A stretch of 18,510 bases of DNA from CAMYKD01 sp041617155 (GCA_041617155.1 JBFJPL010000077.1:1-18510), one strand, 5' to 3'; numbered from the stretch's first letter, positions 1 to 8,378 are shown. Program-made: numbers and translations. Notes: generated from the letters alone by a model not told the origin.

Positions 1-274
1 ACTCGCCCTTGGTCTGGACCTGCATGTCGCCGAACGACTTGTTGTCCAGATAGCTCGAGTGGGGGTCCAAAGAGGTCAGCATGCCGCGAATGGCCGTTTC
101 GATCAGCTTCTCGTCGGTGACCTGTTCTACGTAGTCGGCGCGCACGCGCTCGAAAACGTCGCCGAACAGCTTCAGCTGTCGATATGTCTCGGATTTGTCG
201 CTCTGAGACGAACCGGTCTGAGGAACCAGAAGTATCAGGGCGGCGAGCGCCACTGTCAGTCGAAACCTAGGCAT
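1..274 (-). CDS. ctpA: Carboxy-terminal processing protease CtpA (S41 family), N-terminal part only
   Basis: The translated 91 residues start with a signal-peptide-like stretch (MPRFRLTVALAALILLVPQT). The sequence YRQLKLFGDVFERVRADYVE follows, and then GMLTSLDPHSSYLD. This is the characteristic N-terminal region of alphaproteobacterial S41A C-terminal processing peptidases. These exported serine proteases cleave C-terminal tails of periplasmic proteins and often act on cell-wall hydrolases or lipoproteins. The PDZ domain and the Ser-Lys catalytic dyad lie beyond the window edge, so activity cannot be judged. The ATG overlaps the TAA of the upstream EnvC-like gene by one base (TAATG), which suggests translational coupling. 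Pairing with an EnvC/M23 factor fits a cell-wall remodelling role. Confident as to family; incomplete at the window start. Confidence 0.9.
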   Translation of the reverse strand, partial: MPRFRLTVALAALILLVPQTGSSQSDKSETYRQLKLFGDVFERVRADYVEQVTDEKLIETAIRGMLTSLDPHSSYLDNKSFGDMQVQTKGE

Positions 275-1590
275 TAGCCTTGCACCTTGTCATTTGTTGT
301 TGCCAGCCACGGCAGCGGGTTGATCGGCTGCCCGCTCCGTCGGAGTTCGAGATAAAGCACCGGGTCGCCGTTTTCGGGGCGAGCCGTCGTACCGATCGGT
401 TCGCCAGCGAGCACCCACTGGCCCACCACGGCATCGATCCGGTCGAAGCCTGCCAGTAGTGTATGATATCGCTCGCCGTGCTCGATGATCAAGATCGGCC
501 CATAACGGCGGAACTCGCCGGCGTAGGCGACTTTGCCGTCGTAGGGTGCGACGACCTGTGCCGAATGGCGCGTCAGAATAGAGATCCCCTTGGCCTCAGT
601 GCCGTCGTTGCCGTCCTTTTGGCCATAGTAGCTAACCAGCCGGCCGCGCGCGGGCATCACCAGGTTTGCGGCGTTCGGTCTTTCCGGAAAGGCCCGTACA
701 TTGCCCGGCTTCGCCAAGGGCGTACGATCGGCCGGCGGGCTCAACAAAGCTTGCTGGTTTTCGCGCAGCGCTTCGGCTGTGCGCCGGGCCTTGCGTTCGA
801 CAGCTTCGCGCGCCTTCCGCTCGGCCCGTTTGCGCGAGTCGGTCTCCAGCCGGTCGACCAGATCACGCAGGGTTCTTGCCTGCTGGGCAAGCTTGCGGAC
901 TCGGTCGCTGGCCGCTTTGTACTCGGCTGAGGTGAGATCTTCCAGCCCGCGCTTGCGCTCGACCAGAACCGCGAGGCGTTGCTGTTCCTGGGTGAGCCGC
1001 CCGGTCGCCTTGGCAATATTCGCTTGTTCGAGGGCGATCTTCTGGCTCAGCTTTTCGAGCGAGTCCAGCTCGCCGCGCAGCGCGCCCGCGCGGCGCTCGA
1101 TCGCCGGCACCGCGACGCTGAGCAACCGGGCCCCGCGCAGGGTATCGATCGGCGAGCCCGGCGTGGCGATCGCCGCTTCGGGCGGCCTAAGCGCGATACG
1201 CTGCAGCGCACCCAGCGTGCGGACCAATTGGTCGTGCTTAGCTTCCAGCGCCGCTGTCTTGAGCGCCTTCTGATGTTCGAGTTCCTTCAGCGAGCGTTCG
1301 AGCGCAGATAGGCGTTCCTCTAGGTCCTGGGCCTGACGGGCCGCCGCCACCATGTCGCGGCGTAGGGCCTTGATCTCGTCCTTCAGCGCCTGCGCCTGGT
1401 GGCTGAGGGCCTGGGCCTTGGCTCGGTCCTCCTGCAGCGCCCGTTCGACATCGTCCAAGCGGCCTTCCTGAGCCTTGAGGCCTGACGAAGGCAGCAGCAA
1501 CAGGAATGCGGCCAGGACGAAAAGGGCGGCGCCGGCGCGGAGTGGGCGATTGATGTCGTCGGGTCGCACCGGACTACTCCGCAGCCGCAT
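274..1590 (-). CDS. envC: EnvC-like murein hydrolase activator (M23/LytM domain, degenerate)
   Basis: The 438-residue protein has an N-terminal membrane or signal segment (about residues 17-40) and a long coiled coil rich in Glu, Lys, Ala and Leu (about 45-280). A C-terminal LytM/M23 domain follows (about 310-428, from LVMPARGRLVSYYG). The zinc-binding pattern looks lost: the usual HxGxD position reads KGISI (Lys334) and the usual HxE/HxH strand reads LYLELR. His376 (YHTLL) is kept. EnvC-type proteins with degenerate LytM domains do not cut peptidoglycan but activate amidases at the division site, so the same role is inferred here. The start overlaps the end of gpmI by 17 bp; an in-frame GTG at codon 8 would remove most of that overlap. 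Its stop overlaps the ctpA start by one base. Confidence 0.85.
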   Translation of the reverse strand: MRLRSSPVRPDDINRPLRAGAALFVLAAFLLLLPSSGLKAQEGRLDDVERALQEDRAKAQALSHQAQALKDEIKALRRDMVAAARQAQDLEERLSALERSLKELEHQKALKTAALEAKHDQLVRTLGALQRIALRPPEAAIATPGSPIDTLRGARLLSVAVPAIERRAGALRGELDSLEKLSQKIALEQANIAKATGRLTQEQQRLAVLVERKRGLEDLTSAEYKAASDRVRKLAQQARTLRDLVDRLETDSRKRAERKAREAVERKARRTAEALRENQQALLSPPADRTPLAKPGNVRAFPERPNAANLVMPARGRLVSYYGQKDGNDGTEAKGISILTRHSAQVVAPYDGKVAYAGEFRRYGPILIIEHGERYHTLLAGFDRIDAVVGQWVLAGEPIGTTARPENGDPVLYLELRRSGQPINPLPWLATTNDKVQG

Positions 1591-3133
1591 TGCGGCCGGC
1601 GGCGGTCCGATCGACCAGCGAGCGGCCGGTCATGGCCGCCGGTTGGGCGAGCCCCATCAGGTCCAGCACGCTGGGCGCGACATCTGCCAGCCGGCCGTCG
1701 CGCAACGCGACAATACCCCCCGGCGGGTTGGCCAGAATCACCGGAACGCGGTTCATGGTGTGCGCCGTATGGGCTTGGCCGGTGTTTGTGTCGCTCATCT
1801 GTTCGGCATTGCCGTGATCGGCCGTGATGAGCATGGCACCACCGGTGCGAACGATCGCCTCGACCAGTCGGCCAACGCAGGTGTCGACTGTTTCGACCGC
1901 CGTGATAGCTGCTGCAAGAATGCCGGTATGCCCGACCATGTCGCCATTGGCGTAGTTGACCACGATAAGATCGAAACGACCGGAATCGATAGCGTTCACG
2001 AGTTTGTCCGTTACCTCGGGCGCCGACATCTCGGGCTTCATGTCGTAGGTCGCCACCTTGGGCGAGGGCACTAGAATACGCTCCTCGCCGGGGAACAGAT
2101 CTTCGCGGCCACCGTTAAAGAAAAAGGTAACGTGTGCGTATTTTTCAGTTTCGGCGATGCGCAGCTGGGTCATGCCGGCCGCGGCCAGCACCTGACCCAG
2201 TGTCTCGTCGAGTTCCTGCTGCGGGAACAGGATACTGAGGTGGGCGTCCAGTTGATTGGAATAGCTGGCCATGCCGGTCGTCGCCGCAAAGCGCACCACG
2301 CGCGGCCGTTCGAAACCATCGAAATCGGGCGCCACCAGGGCGGAAAGAATCTCGCGCGCCCGGTCGGCCCGGAAATTGGCCATGATCAGACCGTCGCCGT
2401 CCTTCATGCCGGCGAAGCCGGTTATGACCGTGGGTCGAAGGAACTCGTCGCTTTGACCGGCCCGATAGCCGTTCTCGATTGCGGCGGAGGGTGTTTCGGC
2501 GGATGGGCCGTCCGCGTCGACCAGGGTCCTGTAGGCGAGTTGCACGCGGTCCCAGCGCTTGTCCCGATCCATGGCGTAATACCGTCCGCTTAGGGTCGCC
2601 AGCGGTGCCGGGGTTGCCGCTTGGAAGTTCTTCACGTAACTCAAGGCGCTTTTCGGCGGGGTGTCGCGGCCGTCGAGAAATCCGTGCACCACGACCTTCA
2701 GGCCCCCATCCAGCAGGTGGTTGGCCAGGGCTGCTATCTGGTCCTGGTGGGAGTGGACGCCGCCCGGCGAAAGCAAGCCGAGCAGATGGACCGTGCCGCA
2801 TGACGCCTTCATCTGCCCGACGAACTCGCTGAGCGCCCTGTTGCCGGCCAATTGACCCTCGGCAATCGCTTGATCGATCCGCGGCAGGTCCTGCAGGACG
2901 ACCCGGCCGGCGCCCAGGTTCATATGGCCGACCTCGGAGTTGCCCATCTGCCCGCTGGGCAACCCGACCGCCAGTTCGGAGGCGTCGAGCAGGGCGTGCG
3001 GAGAGCTGGCCGTTAATCGGTCGAGCACCGGCGTGTGCGCCAGGCTGATGGCGTTGTTTTCAGGATCGTCACGATGGCCCCAGCCGTCGAGTATGCAAAG
3101 CACGACCGGGCGGGGGCGGCTTGGCTCGGTCAT
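1574..3133 (-). CDS. gpmI: 2,3-bisphosphoglycerate-independent phosphoglycerate mutase
   Basis: The 519-residue protein interconverts 3- and 2-phosphoglycerate in cytoplasmic glycolysis and gluconeogenesis, using two Mn ions and a phosphoserine intermediate. Visible motifs are CILDGWGHR near the N-terminus (metal-binding Asp16), GQMGNSEVGHMNLGAGR with nucleophile Ser66, HGFLDGRDTPP, DRDKRWDR, NFRADRARE, VNYANGDMVGHTG and ITADHGNAEQ (metal ligands of the phosphatase-like domain). Length is normal for the family (about 510). It lies 51 bp downstream of rlmH and overlaps the EnvC-like gene downstream. No separate promoter is obvious in the short gap, so it is probably co-transcribed with the genes before it. 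Confidence 0.97.
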   Translation of the reverse strand: MTEPSRPRPVVLCILDGWGHRDDPENNAISLAHTPVLDRLTASSPHALLDASELAVGLPSGQMGNSEVGHMNLGAGRVVLQDLPRIDQAIAEGQLAGNRALSEFVGQMKASCGTVHLLGLLSPGGVHSHQDQIAALANHLLDGGLKVVVHGFLDGRDTPPKSALSYVKNFQAATPAPLATLSGRYYAMDRDKRWDRVQLAYRTLVDADGPSAETPSAAIENGYRAGQSDEFLRPTVITGFAGMKDGDGLIMANFRADRAREILSALVAPDFDGFERPRVVRFAATTGMASYSNQLDAHLSILFPQQELDETLGQVLAAAGMTQLRIAETEKYAHVTFFFNGGREDLFPGEERILVPSPKVATYDMKPEMSAPEVTDKLVNAIDSGRFDLIVVNYANGDMVGHTGILAAAITAVETVDTCVGRLVEAIVRTGGAMLITADHGNAEQMSDTNTGQAHTAHTMNRVPVILANPPGGIVALRDGRLADVAPSVLDLMGLAQPAAMTGRSLVDRTAAGRNAAAE

Positions 3134-3184
3134 GGGGCTCTATATAGGCTATCGAACCATTTTTCCACAGCACTCTTTCTCCGG

Positions 3185-3643
3185 TCAGGTGCGGTGATAG
3201 GGGTGGCCCGAGAGGATGGTCTGTGCCCGATAGAGCTGTTCCACGATGAGGGCGCGAACCAAAATGTGCGGCCAAGTCATGGTTCCCAGGGCCAGCACCA
3301 GGTCGGCCCGCTCTCTGACCGCCTGCGAAAGACCCTCCGCACCGCCCACCACGACAGCCAACTCCTTAACTCCTGCGTCGCGCCAGCGCCCGAGTTGGGC
3401 GGCCAAGTCGGCGCTGGTCAGATGCCGCCCGGTTTCGTCGAGGACGATGAGTCGAGCCTCGGAAGGCACCGCCGAGAGCAGGCGCTGGCCCTCGCGTGAC
3501 CTTTGTTCTTCCGGCGTCGCGCCGCGGCGCTCTTCAATTTCCTTGAGGGTTAGCCGCCAAGTGAGCCGCGCGGCGTAGAGGTCGTAGAGATCGCGTGATG
3601 GCCCCGCCTTTGCGCGGCCGACGGCGGCCAGCGTGATACGCAT
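3185..3643 (-). CDS. rlmH: 23S rRNA (pseudouridine1915-N3)-methyltransferase RlmH
   Basis: The 152-residue SPOUT methyltransferase matches the RlmH family over its full length. The N-terminal strand is MRITLAAVGRAKAGP. The middle has LDETGRHLTSADLAAQL and VVVGGAEGLS, which form part of the knotted SAM pocket. The C-terminus is LALGTMTWPHILVRALIVEQ followed by LYRAQTILSGHPYHR, the family signature. RlmH acts on the assembled 70S ribosome and methylates N3 of pseudouridine 1915 in helix 69. It follows rsfS, as in many bacteria where these two ribosome-related genes are paired. A GGAG lies about 10 nt before the ATG. Residues and length are all as expected. Confidence 0.97.
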   Translation of the reverse strand: MRITLAAVGRAKAGPSRDLYDLYAARLTWRLTLKEIEERRGATPEEQRSREGQRLLSAVPSEARLIVLDETGRHLTSADLAAQLGRWRDAGVKELAVVVGGAEGLSQAVRERADLVLALGTMTWPHILVRALIVEQLYRAQTILSGHPYHRT

Positions 3644-3704
3644 GGTCTGCTTGCTCCATTGTGCCGTTATTCAGAGGTCGGCACTTCCTGCAGCTGCCCT
3701 TTGT

Positions 3705-4151
3705 TCAGGCGTTGGCGGCCGGCCGTTTCGGCTCGGGCAGTTCAAGTCCCCACATCTTCTCGAGATTGTAGAAGGCCCGAACTTCCGGGCGAAACAGGTG
3801 GACGATGACATCGCCGGCGTCGATCAGCACCCAATCGCAGCGTTGAGCGCCCTCGACTGGAACGCTGCCGGCGCCGGCCGCCTTCAGCTTCTCGCGCAGA
3901 TGTTCAGCCATAGCCCCGACCTGGCGCTGAGAGCGCCCGCTGGCAATGACCATGTAGTCTGCGATGCTGGATTTTCCGGCGAGATCGATAATGACCAGAT
4001 CGTCCGCCTTGTCATCCTCGAGGGATGCCTTGACAAGCTCCACCAGACGCTGACTGAACGCGAGCTCTGGTTCCTGCTGGCTGGCCGCGAGGGCCTTAAT
4101 TTTAGCTGGTATAAGCGTTGTCCTCCGTTGTTTACGCTCTCCTGCCCTCAA
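3705..4151 (-). CDS. rsfS: Ribosomal silencing factor RsfS (start codon uncertain)
   Basis: The core from LVELVKASLEDDKADDLVII through DLAGKSSIADYMVIASGRS and CDWVLIDAGDVIVHLFRPEVR to AFYNLEKMWG is typical RsfS/Iojap. This small cytoplasmic protein binds L14 and blocks subunit joining when nutrients are short. The start is a problem. The reading frame runs far back into nadD, and family members usually begin about 20-25 residues before LVELV. I give the only canonical start after the nadD stop, a TTG at 4151 (148 residues). The best ribosome site, GGAGG at 4124-4128, instead precedes non-canonical codons (ATA at 4112, nine bases on). A GTG at 4043 is possible but would cut into the conserved helix. 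The product is certain; its first residues are not. Confidence 0.9.
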   Translation of the reverse strand: MRAGERKQRRTTLIPAKIKALAASQQEPELAFSQRLVELVKASLEDDKADDLVIIDLAGKSSIADYMVIASGRSQRQVGAMAEHLREKLKAAGAGSVPVEGAQRCDWVLIDAGDVIVHLFRPEVRAFYNLEKMWGLELPEPKRPAANA

Positions 4152-4168
4152 CCCAGTGATGTACCCAA

Positions 4169-4786
4169 TTACCGCTGGGCCCGAATCTGCGTTGCCGAAA
4201 GGGGGTTCAACCGGCTGTGGAAGAACACCCAGGCGGGTGGCGTTTGGGCCATCAACCGCCTCGCTAGGGATTCCGCGAGGCGGCAGTGGGCAAACCGCCG
4301 GGCCGCCTTGGCAGCACAAGCCCTGGAAGAATAGGAGGGCCTGTCAAAAACCGCAATGACAACCGCGTTAAATATATTCTGCCAGTCTTTCCATTGGGTT
4401 AACTGAACAAGGTTGTCCGCTCCCATCAACCAGGCGAAGCGGACACGAGGAAACCGGGCGGTCAGCATGGCCAAGGTCTCCGCCGTGTAGCGCGAGCCGA
4501 GCAGGCCCTCGATTCCTGTCACCCGGATGCCCTGGTGATTGGCCACCGACCGTGCTGCGGTGAGGCGCTCTTCCAAGCGGGCCATTCCGCTTGCCGGCTT
4601 GAGTGGATTCTGCGGTGAAACCAGCCACCAGATTTCGTCCAAGCCGAGCCGGCGGAGCGCGGTCAGGCTGATCTCCCGGTGTCCCGCGTGGGCCGGATTG
4701 AAAGAACCGCCGAGCAAGCCGATCCGCGCCCCGGGGGGTGGCAGACGGCCGCCCAGTCGAGTTGCGAGGCGCGCGGGCGTTGCCAC
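4169..4786 (-). CDS. nadD: Nicotinate-nucleotide adenylyltransferase
   Basis: NadD joins nicotinate mononucleotide and ATP to give deamido-NAD in NAD synthesis. The 205-residue protein has the nucleotidyltransferase motif GLLGGSFNPAHAGH (GxFxPxHxGH) at residues 24-37. WWLVSPQNPLKP and FAWLMGADNLVQLTQWKDW follow. The C-terminal NPLSATQIR takes the place of the usual ISSTxIR ATP-binding motif. The start used here is GTG at 4786, preceded only by a weak CCAGG. A perfect AGGAGG lies further upstream at 4821-4826 but has no canonical start at useful spacing in any frame. The gene follows proA by 54 bp and precedes rsfS, a common order. Confidence 0.95.
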   Translation of the reverse strand: MATPARLATRLGGRLPPPGARIGLLGGSFNPAHAGHREISLTALRRLGLDEIWWLVSPQNPLKPASGMARLEERLTAARSVANHQGIRVTGIEGLLGSRYTAETLAMLTARFPRVRFAWLMGADNLVQLTQWKDWQNIFNAVVIAVFDRPSYSSRACAAKAARRFAHCRLAESLARRLMAQTPPAWVFFHSRLNPLSATQIRAQR

Positions 4787-4840
4787 CTGGCCAGGGCGTT
4801 GGCTTCGGTTCGCGACGTGATCCTCCTGTAATGGTGGCTA

Positions 4841-6124
4841 CTAGGGGCGCGCTTGGCCCTGGCCGCGCACCACGTATTTGTAGCTGGTGAGTTGCTCCGC
4901 GCCGACCGGGCCGCGGGCGTGCAGCTTGCCCGTCGAAATGCCGATCTCGGCGCCCATGCCGAACTCGCCGCCGTCGGCGAACTGGGTCGAGGCGTTGTGC
5001 ATGACGATGCCCGAATCAACCCGCGCAAGGAAGCGCTCGGCGGTCGCCCGATCTTCGGCGATAATCGATTCCGTGTGGTGCGAGCCATAGCGGTTGATGT
5101 GATCGATCGCCTGGTCGACACCCGCCACGACCCGGACGGAGATGACCGGTGCCAAATACTCGGTCACCCAGTCTTCCTCGCGGGCTGGTGTCACCCGCTG
5201 GTCGAGCGCGGCAATTTCCGGATCTCCGCGCACGGCGCACCCGGCGGCGATCAGGTCGTCCAGGATCGGCTGCAGATGCGTTGCCACGACTGACCGGTCG
5301 ATCAGCAGGGTTTCGGTCGCGCCGCAGATGCCGGTCCGCCGCATCTTGGCGTTGAGCACGACGCGGCGGGCCATCTCCAGCTCGGCCGAGCGGTCGACGT
5401 AGGTATGGCAGAGGCCCTCCAGATGCGCCATCACCGGGATGCGGCTTTCGGCGTAGACTCGCTCGATCAGGCCCTTGCCGCCCCGCGGCACAATGATGTC
5501 GACGCTGTCGTTCATGGTCAACAGGATGCCGACGGCGGTCCGATCGGTGGTCGGCACCCGCTGGATCGCGGCCTTCGGCAGGCCGGCCTCACCCAGGCCC
5601 GCCTGGAGGCACTCCAAGATCGCGCCCGATGAGTGGAAGCTTTCGGAGCCGCCGCGCAGGATCGTGGCATTGCCGGCTTTCAGGCACAGCCCGCCGGCGT
5701 CCGCAGTCACGTTGGGACGGCTCTCGTAGATGATACCGATCACCCCAAGCGGCACGGCGACCCGGGCGATCTGCAGTCCATTTGGTTGCTGCCATTCGGC
5801 GAGCACCCGGCCAACCGGGTCGGGTAAGGCGGCGATCTCCTCCAGGCCCCTGGCCATGGCTTCGACCCGTTCCGAGTTGAGTTCCAGGCGGTCCAGCAAG
5901 GCAGCACTGATCCCTTTGACGCGGGCGGCCGCCATGTCGCGCCCATTGGCCTTCAGGATTTTGCCCTGCTGGTCGCGGATCGCAGCGGCCGCGGCGGTTA
6001 GCGCCAGGCTCTTGGCACCACCGTCGGCCAGAGCCAGTTCGGCCGCGGCATCGCGCGCCGCGCGGCCGAGCGCGGCCATGGCCTCGGCCAGGTCGACTTT
6101 CAGAACCGCGGATTGCGCGCTCAT
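4841..6124 (-). CDS. proA: Gamma-glutamyl phosphate reductase (glutamate-5-semialdehyde dehydrogenase)
   Basis: ProA reduces gamma-glutamyl phosphate with NADPH to glutamate-5-semialdehyde, the second step of proline synthesis. Family motifs are IYESRPNVTADAGGLCLKAG, GNATILRGGSESFHSS, VPTTDRTAV, IIVPRGGKGLI and RRTGICGATETLL with the catalytic Cys at about residue 267. The C-terminal VDSGIVMHNASTQFADGGEF is also present. The length (427) is normal. The ATG at 6124 shares one base with the proB stop (TGATG) and has GGGAG six bases ahead; a GTG one codon earlier is less well placed. The overlap with proB suggests coupled translation of the two proline enzymes, which are thought to hand over an unstable intermediate. 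Confidence 0.97.
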   Translation of the reverse strand: MSAQSAVLKVDLAEAMAALGRAARDAAAELALADGGAKSLALTAAAAAIRDQQGKILKANGRDMAAARVKGISAALLDRLELNSERVEAMARGLEEIAALPDPVGRVLAEWQQPNGLQIARVAVPLGVIGIIYESRPNVTADAGGLCLKAGNATILRGGSESFHSSGAILECLQAGLGEAGLPKAAIQRVPTTDRTAVGILLTMNDSVDIIVPRGGKGLIERVYAESRIPVMAHLEGLCHTYVDRSAELEMARRVVLNAKMRRTGICGATETLLIDRSVVATHLQPILDDLIAAGCAVRGDPEIAALDQRVTPAREEDWVTEYLAPVISVRVVAGVDQAIDHINRYGSHHTESIIAEDRATAERFLARVDSGIVMHNASTQFADGGEFGMGAEIGISTGKLHARGPVGAEQLTSYKYVVRGQGQARP

Positions 6125-7263
6125 CACAAGCTCCCTCGGGTCAGGACCAAATCGTCGCGATGGATCAGTTCCTCGCGTCCACGGTACCCCAGACGCGCCT
6201 CGATTTCACTGCTCTTGTAGCCCAGGATGCGCTTGGCGTCCTCGGCTGAATAGGCGACTAGGCCGCGGCCCGCTTCGGCCCCGGAGGGGCCCAGCACCAG
6301 CACGGCGTCGCCACGCTCGAAGCGGCCCTCGACGGCCGTCACACCGGCGGGCAACAGGCTGCGGCCGCGATTCAAAGCCTTGAGGGCGCCTTCGTCGACC
6401 GTCACCTTGCCCAACGGCTTCAGCGAACCAGCGATCCAGCGCTTGCGCGCCGTCAGCGGTTCGACCTCGGCCAGGAACCAGGTCGAGCGGCCGCCCCCGG
6501 CCATGGCGGCCAGCGGGTGGGCCGGCCGGCCGTCTGCGATCGCCATGCGACAGCCGGCCGATACGGCGATCCGCGCCGCCGACAGCTTGGTCACCATCCC
6601 GCCGGACGAATAGCCGAGCGGAGCCTGGCCCGCCATGGCTTCAATCTCCGGCGTCAGAGACTTTACCAGGGGGACGAAATCCGCCGTCGGATCGCGTTTC
6701 GGATCGGTGGTGTAGAGGCCATCGATGTCGGACAAAAGCACCAGGGTATCGGCATTCATCATGGCGGCGACCCTGGCCGCCAGACGGTCGTTGTCACCGA
6801 AGCGGATCTCGCTGGTGGCTACGGTGTCGTTCTCGTTGATCACCGGCACGGTGCCTAAGCGCAGCAGGGTGCTCAAGGTATTGCGGGCGTTCAGGTGGCG
6901 CCGCCGCTCCTCCGTGTCGGACAGGGTGAGCAGGATCTGAGACACGGTGATGTCGTGGCGCGCCAGGGCCGCCTGATAGGCGTGGGCCAGGCGGATCTGG
7001 CCGGTCGCGGCGGCGGCCTGCTGCTCTTCCAGCCTGATGGCCTTGCGGGTCAGCCCGAGATGGCGGCGGCCCAGGGCGATCGCGCCCGAGGAGACCACGA
7101 TCACCTCCGCACCGCGCGCCTTCAGGGCAGCAAGATCATCCGCCAGCGCATCCAGCCAGTCACGCCGGATCCTGCCGCTATCTTCCTCGACCAACAGGGC
7201 CGAGCCGATCTTGACCACAATCCGCTTGGCTTCGTCGAGGCTGGGTTGCACCGCCGCTGTCAT
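6124..7263 (-). CDS. proB: Glutamate 5-kinase with C-terminal PUA domain
   Basis: ProB phosphorylates glutamate, the committed and normally proline-inhibited step of proline synthesis. The amino-acid-kinase domain (about residues 10-260) shows VVKIGSALLV, VIVVSSGAIALGRRHLGL, NENDTVATSEIRFGDNDRLA, LLSDIDGLYTTDPKRDP and YSSGGMVTKLSAARIA. A PUA domain follows (about 285-370, GKVTVDEGALKALNRGRSLL onward). This is the two-domain form, and the 379-residue length is typical. The ATG overlaps the obgE stop by four bases (ATGA), and the stop overlaps proA. Its expression is therefore tied to obgE and to the leader upstream of obgE, which may sense proline codons (see the leader entries). Confidence 0.97.
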   Translation of the reverse strand: MTAAVQPSLDEAKRIVVKIGSALLVEEDSGRIRRDWLDALADDLAALKARGAEVIVVSSGAIALGRRHLGLTRKAIRLEEQQAAAATGQIRLAHAYQAALARHDITVSQILLTLSDTEERRRHLNARNTLSTLLRLGTVPVINENDTVATSEIRFGDNDRLAARVAAMMNADTLVLLSDIDGLYTTDPKRDPTADFVPLVKSLTPEIEAMAGQAPLGYSSGGMVTKLSAARIAVSAGCRMAIADGRPAHPLAAMAGGGRSTWFLAEVEPLTARKRWIAGSLKPLGKVTVDEGALKALNRGRSLLPAGVTAVEGRFERGDAVLVLGPSGAEAGRGLVAYSAEDAKRILGYKSSEIEARLGYRGREELIHRDDLVLTRGSL

Positions 7264-8291
7264 GGTTGGTAGGCCTCGACCTTGGCTTCAGCTTCCGCCG
7301 CGCGGCCCTCCTGAATCCGCTGCAACAGGGTGCGCAGGACTTCCTGAACGCCGGCGCCACTGACACCGGATATGGAGGCAATCTCCTGGCCGCAGGCCCG
7401 GGCCAGCTCCCGGGCCTTGGCTTCTGCCGCCTCAGCGGTCAGCGCATCGACCTTATTGAGGGCGACCAGTTCGGGCTTGTCGGGCAAGCCTTGGCCGTAG
7501 GCCTCGAGCTCGTCGCGCACGCAGCGATAGGCGGCAGCCACGTCTTCCTGGACGCCGTCGACCAGGTGCAGCAGGACGCGACAGCGTTCGATATGGCCAA
7601 GGAAGCGGTCGCCCAGGCCGGCGCCCTTGTGGGCGCCCTCGATCAGGCCTGGGATGTCAGCCATGACGAAGCCTTCGTCGTCCACGGTCACGACGCCAAG
7701 GTTCGGGTGCAGCGTGGTGAAGGGATAGTCGGCGATCTTGGGGCGGGCCCTCGACACGGCGGCCAGAAAAGTCGACTTACCGGCATTTGGCAGGCCCACG
7801 AGGCCGGCGTCGGCGATCAGCTTCAAGCGCAGCCAAAGCCAGCGCTCCTCGCCCGGCCAACCCGGGTCGGCGCGCCGGGGCGCCCGGTTGGTCGCGCTCT
7901 TGTAGTGGGCGTTGCCGAAACCGCCGTCGCCGCCCCGGGCGACCAGCGCGCGCTGGCCGACCTCGGTCAGGTCGGCGACCAGGGTGTGTTTGTCCTCATC
8001 CAGTATCTGAGTGCCGACCGGCACTTTGATAGTCAGAGACTGGCCGGCGGCGCCGGTCTTGTCGCGGCCCTGGCCATGGCTGCCTCGGCGGGCCTTGAAG
8101 TGCTGGCGGTAGCGGAAGTCGATCAGCGTGTTGAGATCCGCCACCGCCTCGATCACGACATCGCCGCCACGCCCGCCGTCGCCACCGTTCGGGCCGCCGA
8201 ACTCGACGTACTTCTCGCGCCGGAACGACATGCAGCCGGCGCCACCGTCGCCGCTCTTGACGTAGATCTTGGCTTTGTCGAGAAATTTCAC
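7260..8291 (-). CDS. obgE: Obg/CgtA family GTPase
   Basis: Obg is an essential ribosome-associated GTPase that acts in 50S assembly and the stringent response. The glycine-rich Obg fold covers about residues 1-158 (KIYVKSGDGGAGCMSFRREK, FGGPNGGDGGRGGDV, GGDGGFGNAHYKSATNRAPR). The G domain follows, with GLPNAGKST (G1), DIPGLIEGAHKGAGLG (G3) and LNKVD (G4). It ends soon after the G domain, as in many alphaproteobacteria. I chose the GTG at 8291 (VKFLDKAK), where the conserved protein begins. The frame also reaches a TTG at 8324, but that codon lies in the T-tract of an intrinsic terminator, so translation from there is unlikely. The stop overlaps the proB start. It is the first gene of the long operon. 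Confidence 0.96.
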   Translation of the reverse strand: MKFLDKAKIYVKSGDGGAGCMSFRREKYVEFGGPNGGDGGRGGDVVIEAVADLNTLIDFRYRQHFKARRGSHGQGRDKTGAAGQSLTIKVPVGTQILDEDKHTLVADLTEVGQRALVARGGDGGFGNAHYKSATNRAPRRADPGWPGEERWLWLRLKLIADAGLVGLPNAGKSTFLAAVSRARPKIADYPFTTLHPNLGVVTVDDEGFVMADIPGLIEGAHKGAGLGDRFLGHIERCRVLLHLVDGVQEDVAAAYRCVRDELEAYGQGLPDKPELVALNKVDALTAEAAEAKARELARACGQEIASISGVSGAGVQEVLRTLLQRIQEGRAAEAEAKVEAYQP

Positions 8292-8320
8292 TGCTTGATC
8301 CGCGGTCTCATCTGCAAACA

Positions 8321-8348
8321 ACAAAAAAGGGGAACGACAGGGTTCCCC
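8321..8348 (-). terminator. Intrinsic terminator (possible attenuator) just upstream of obgE
   Basis: On the minus strand GGGGAAC (8348-8342), loop CCTGTC and GTTCCCC (8335-8329) form a perfect 7-bp stem, followed at once by six T residues (8328-8323). It lies about 30 nt before the obgE start and about 150 nt after a strong promoter. It cannot be the end of rplU-rpmA, because a separate terminator already serves that operon. Its GGGG arm can instead pair with CCCCGA at 8374-8369, which makes a competing antiterminator likely. Confidence 0.75.
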
Positions 8349-8378
8349 GAAACTTCCGCATCCGTCGGTCGGGGTATA

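Noticed and set aside
8321..8324. TTG at 8324 as the obgE start
   Set aside because: It lies in the terminator T-tract with no ribosome site, and Obg homology begins at the GTG at 8291.
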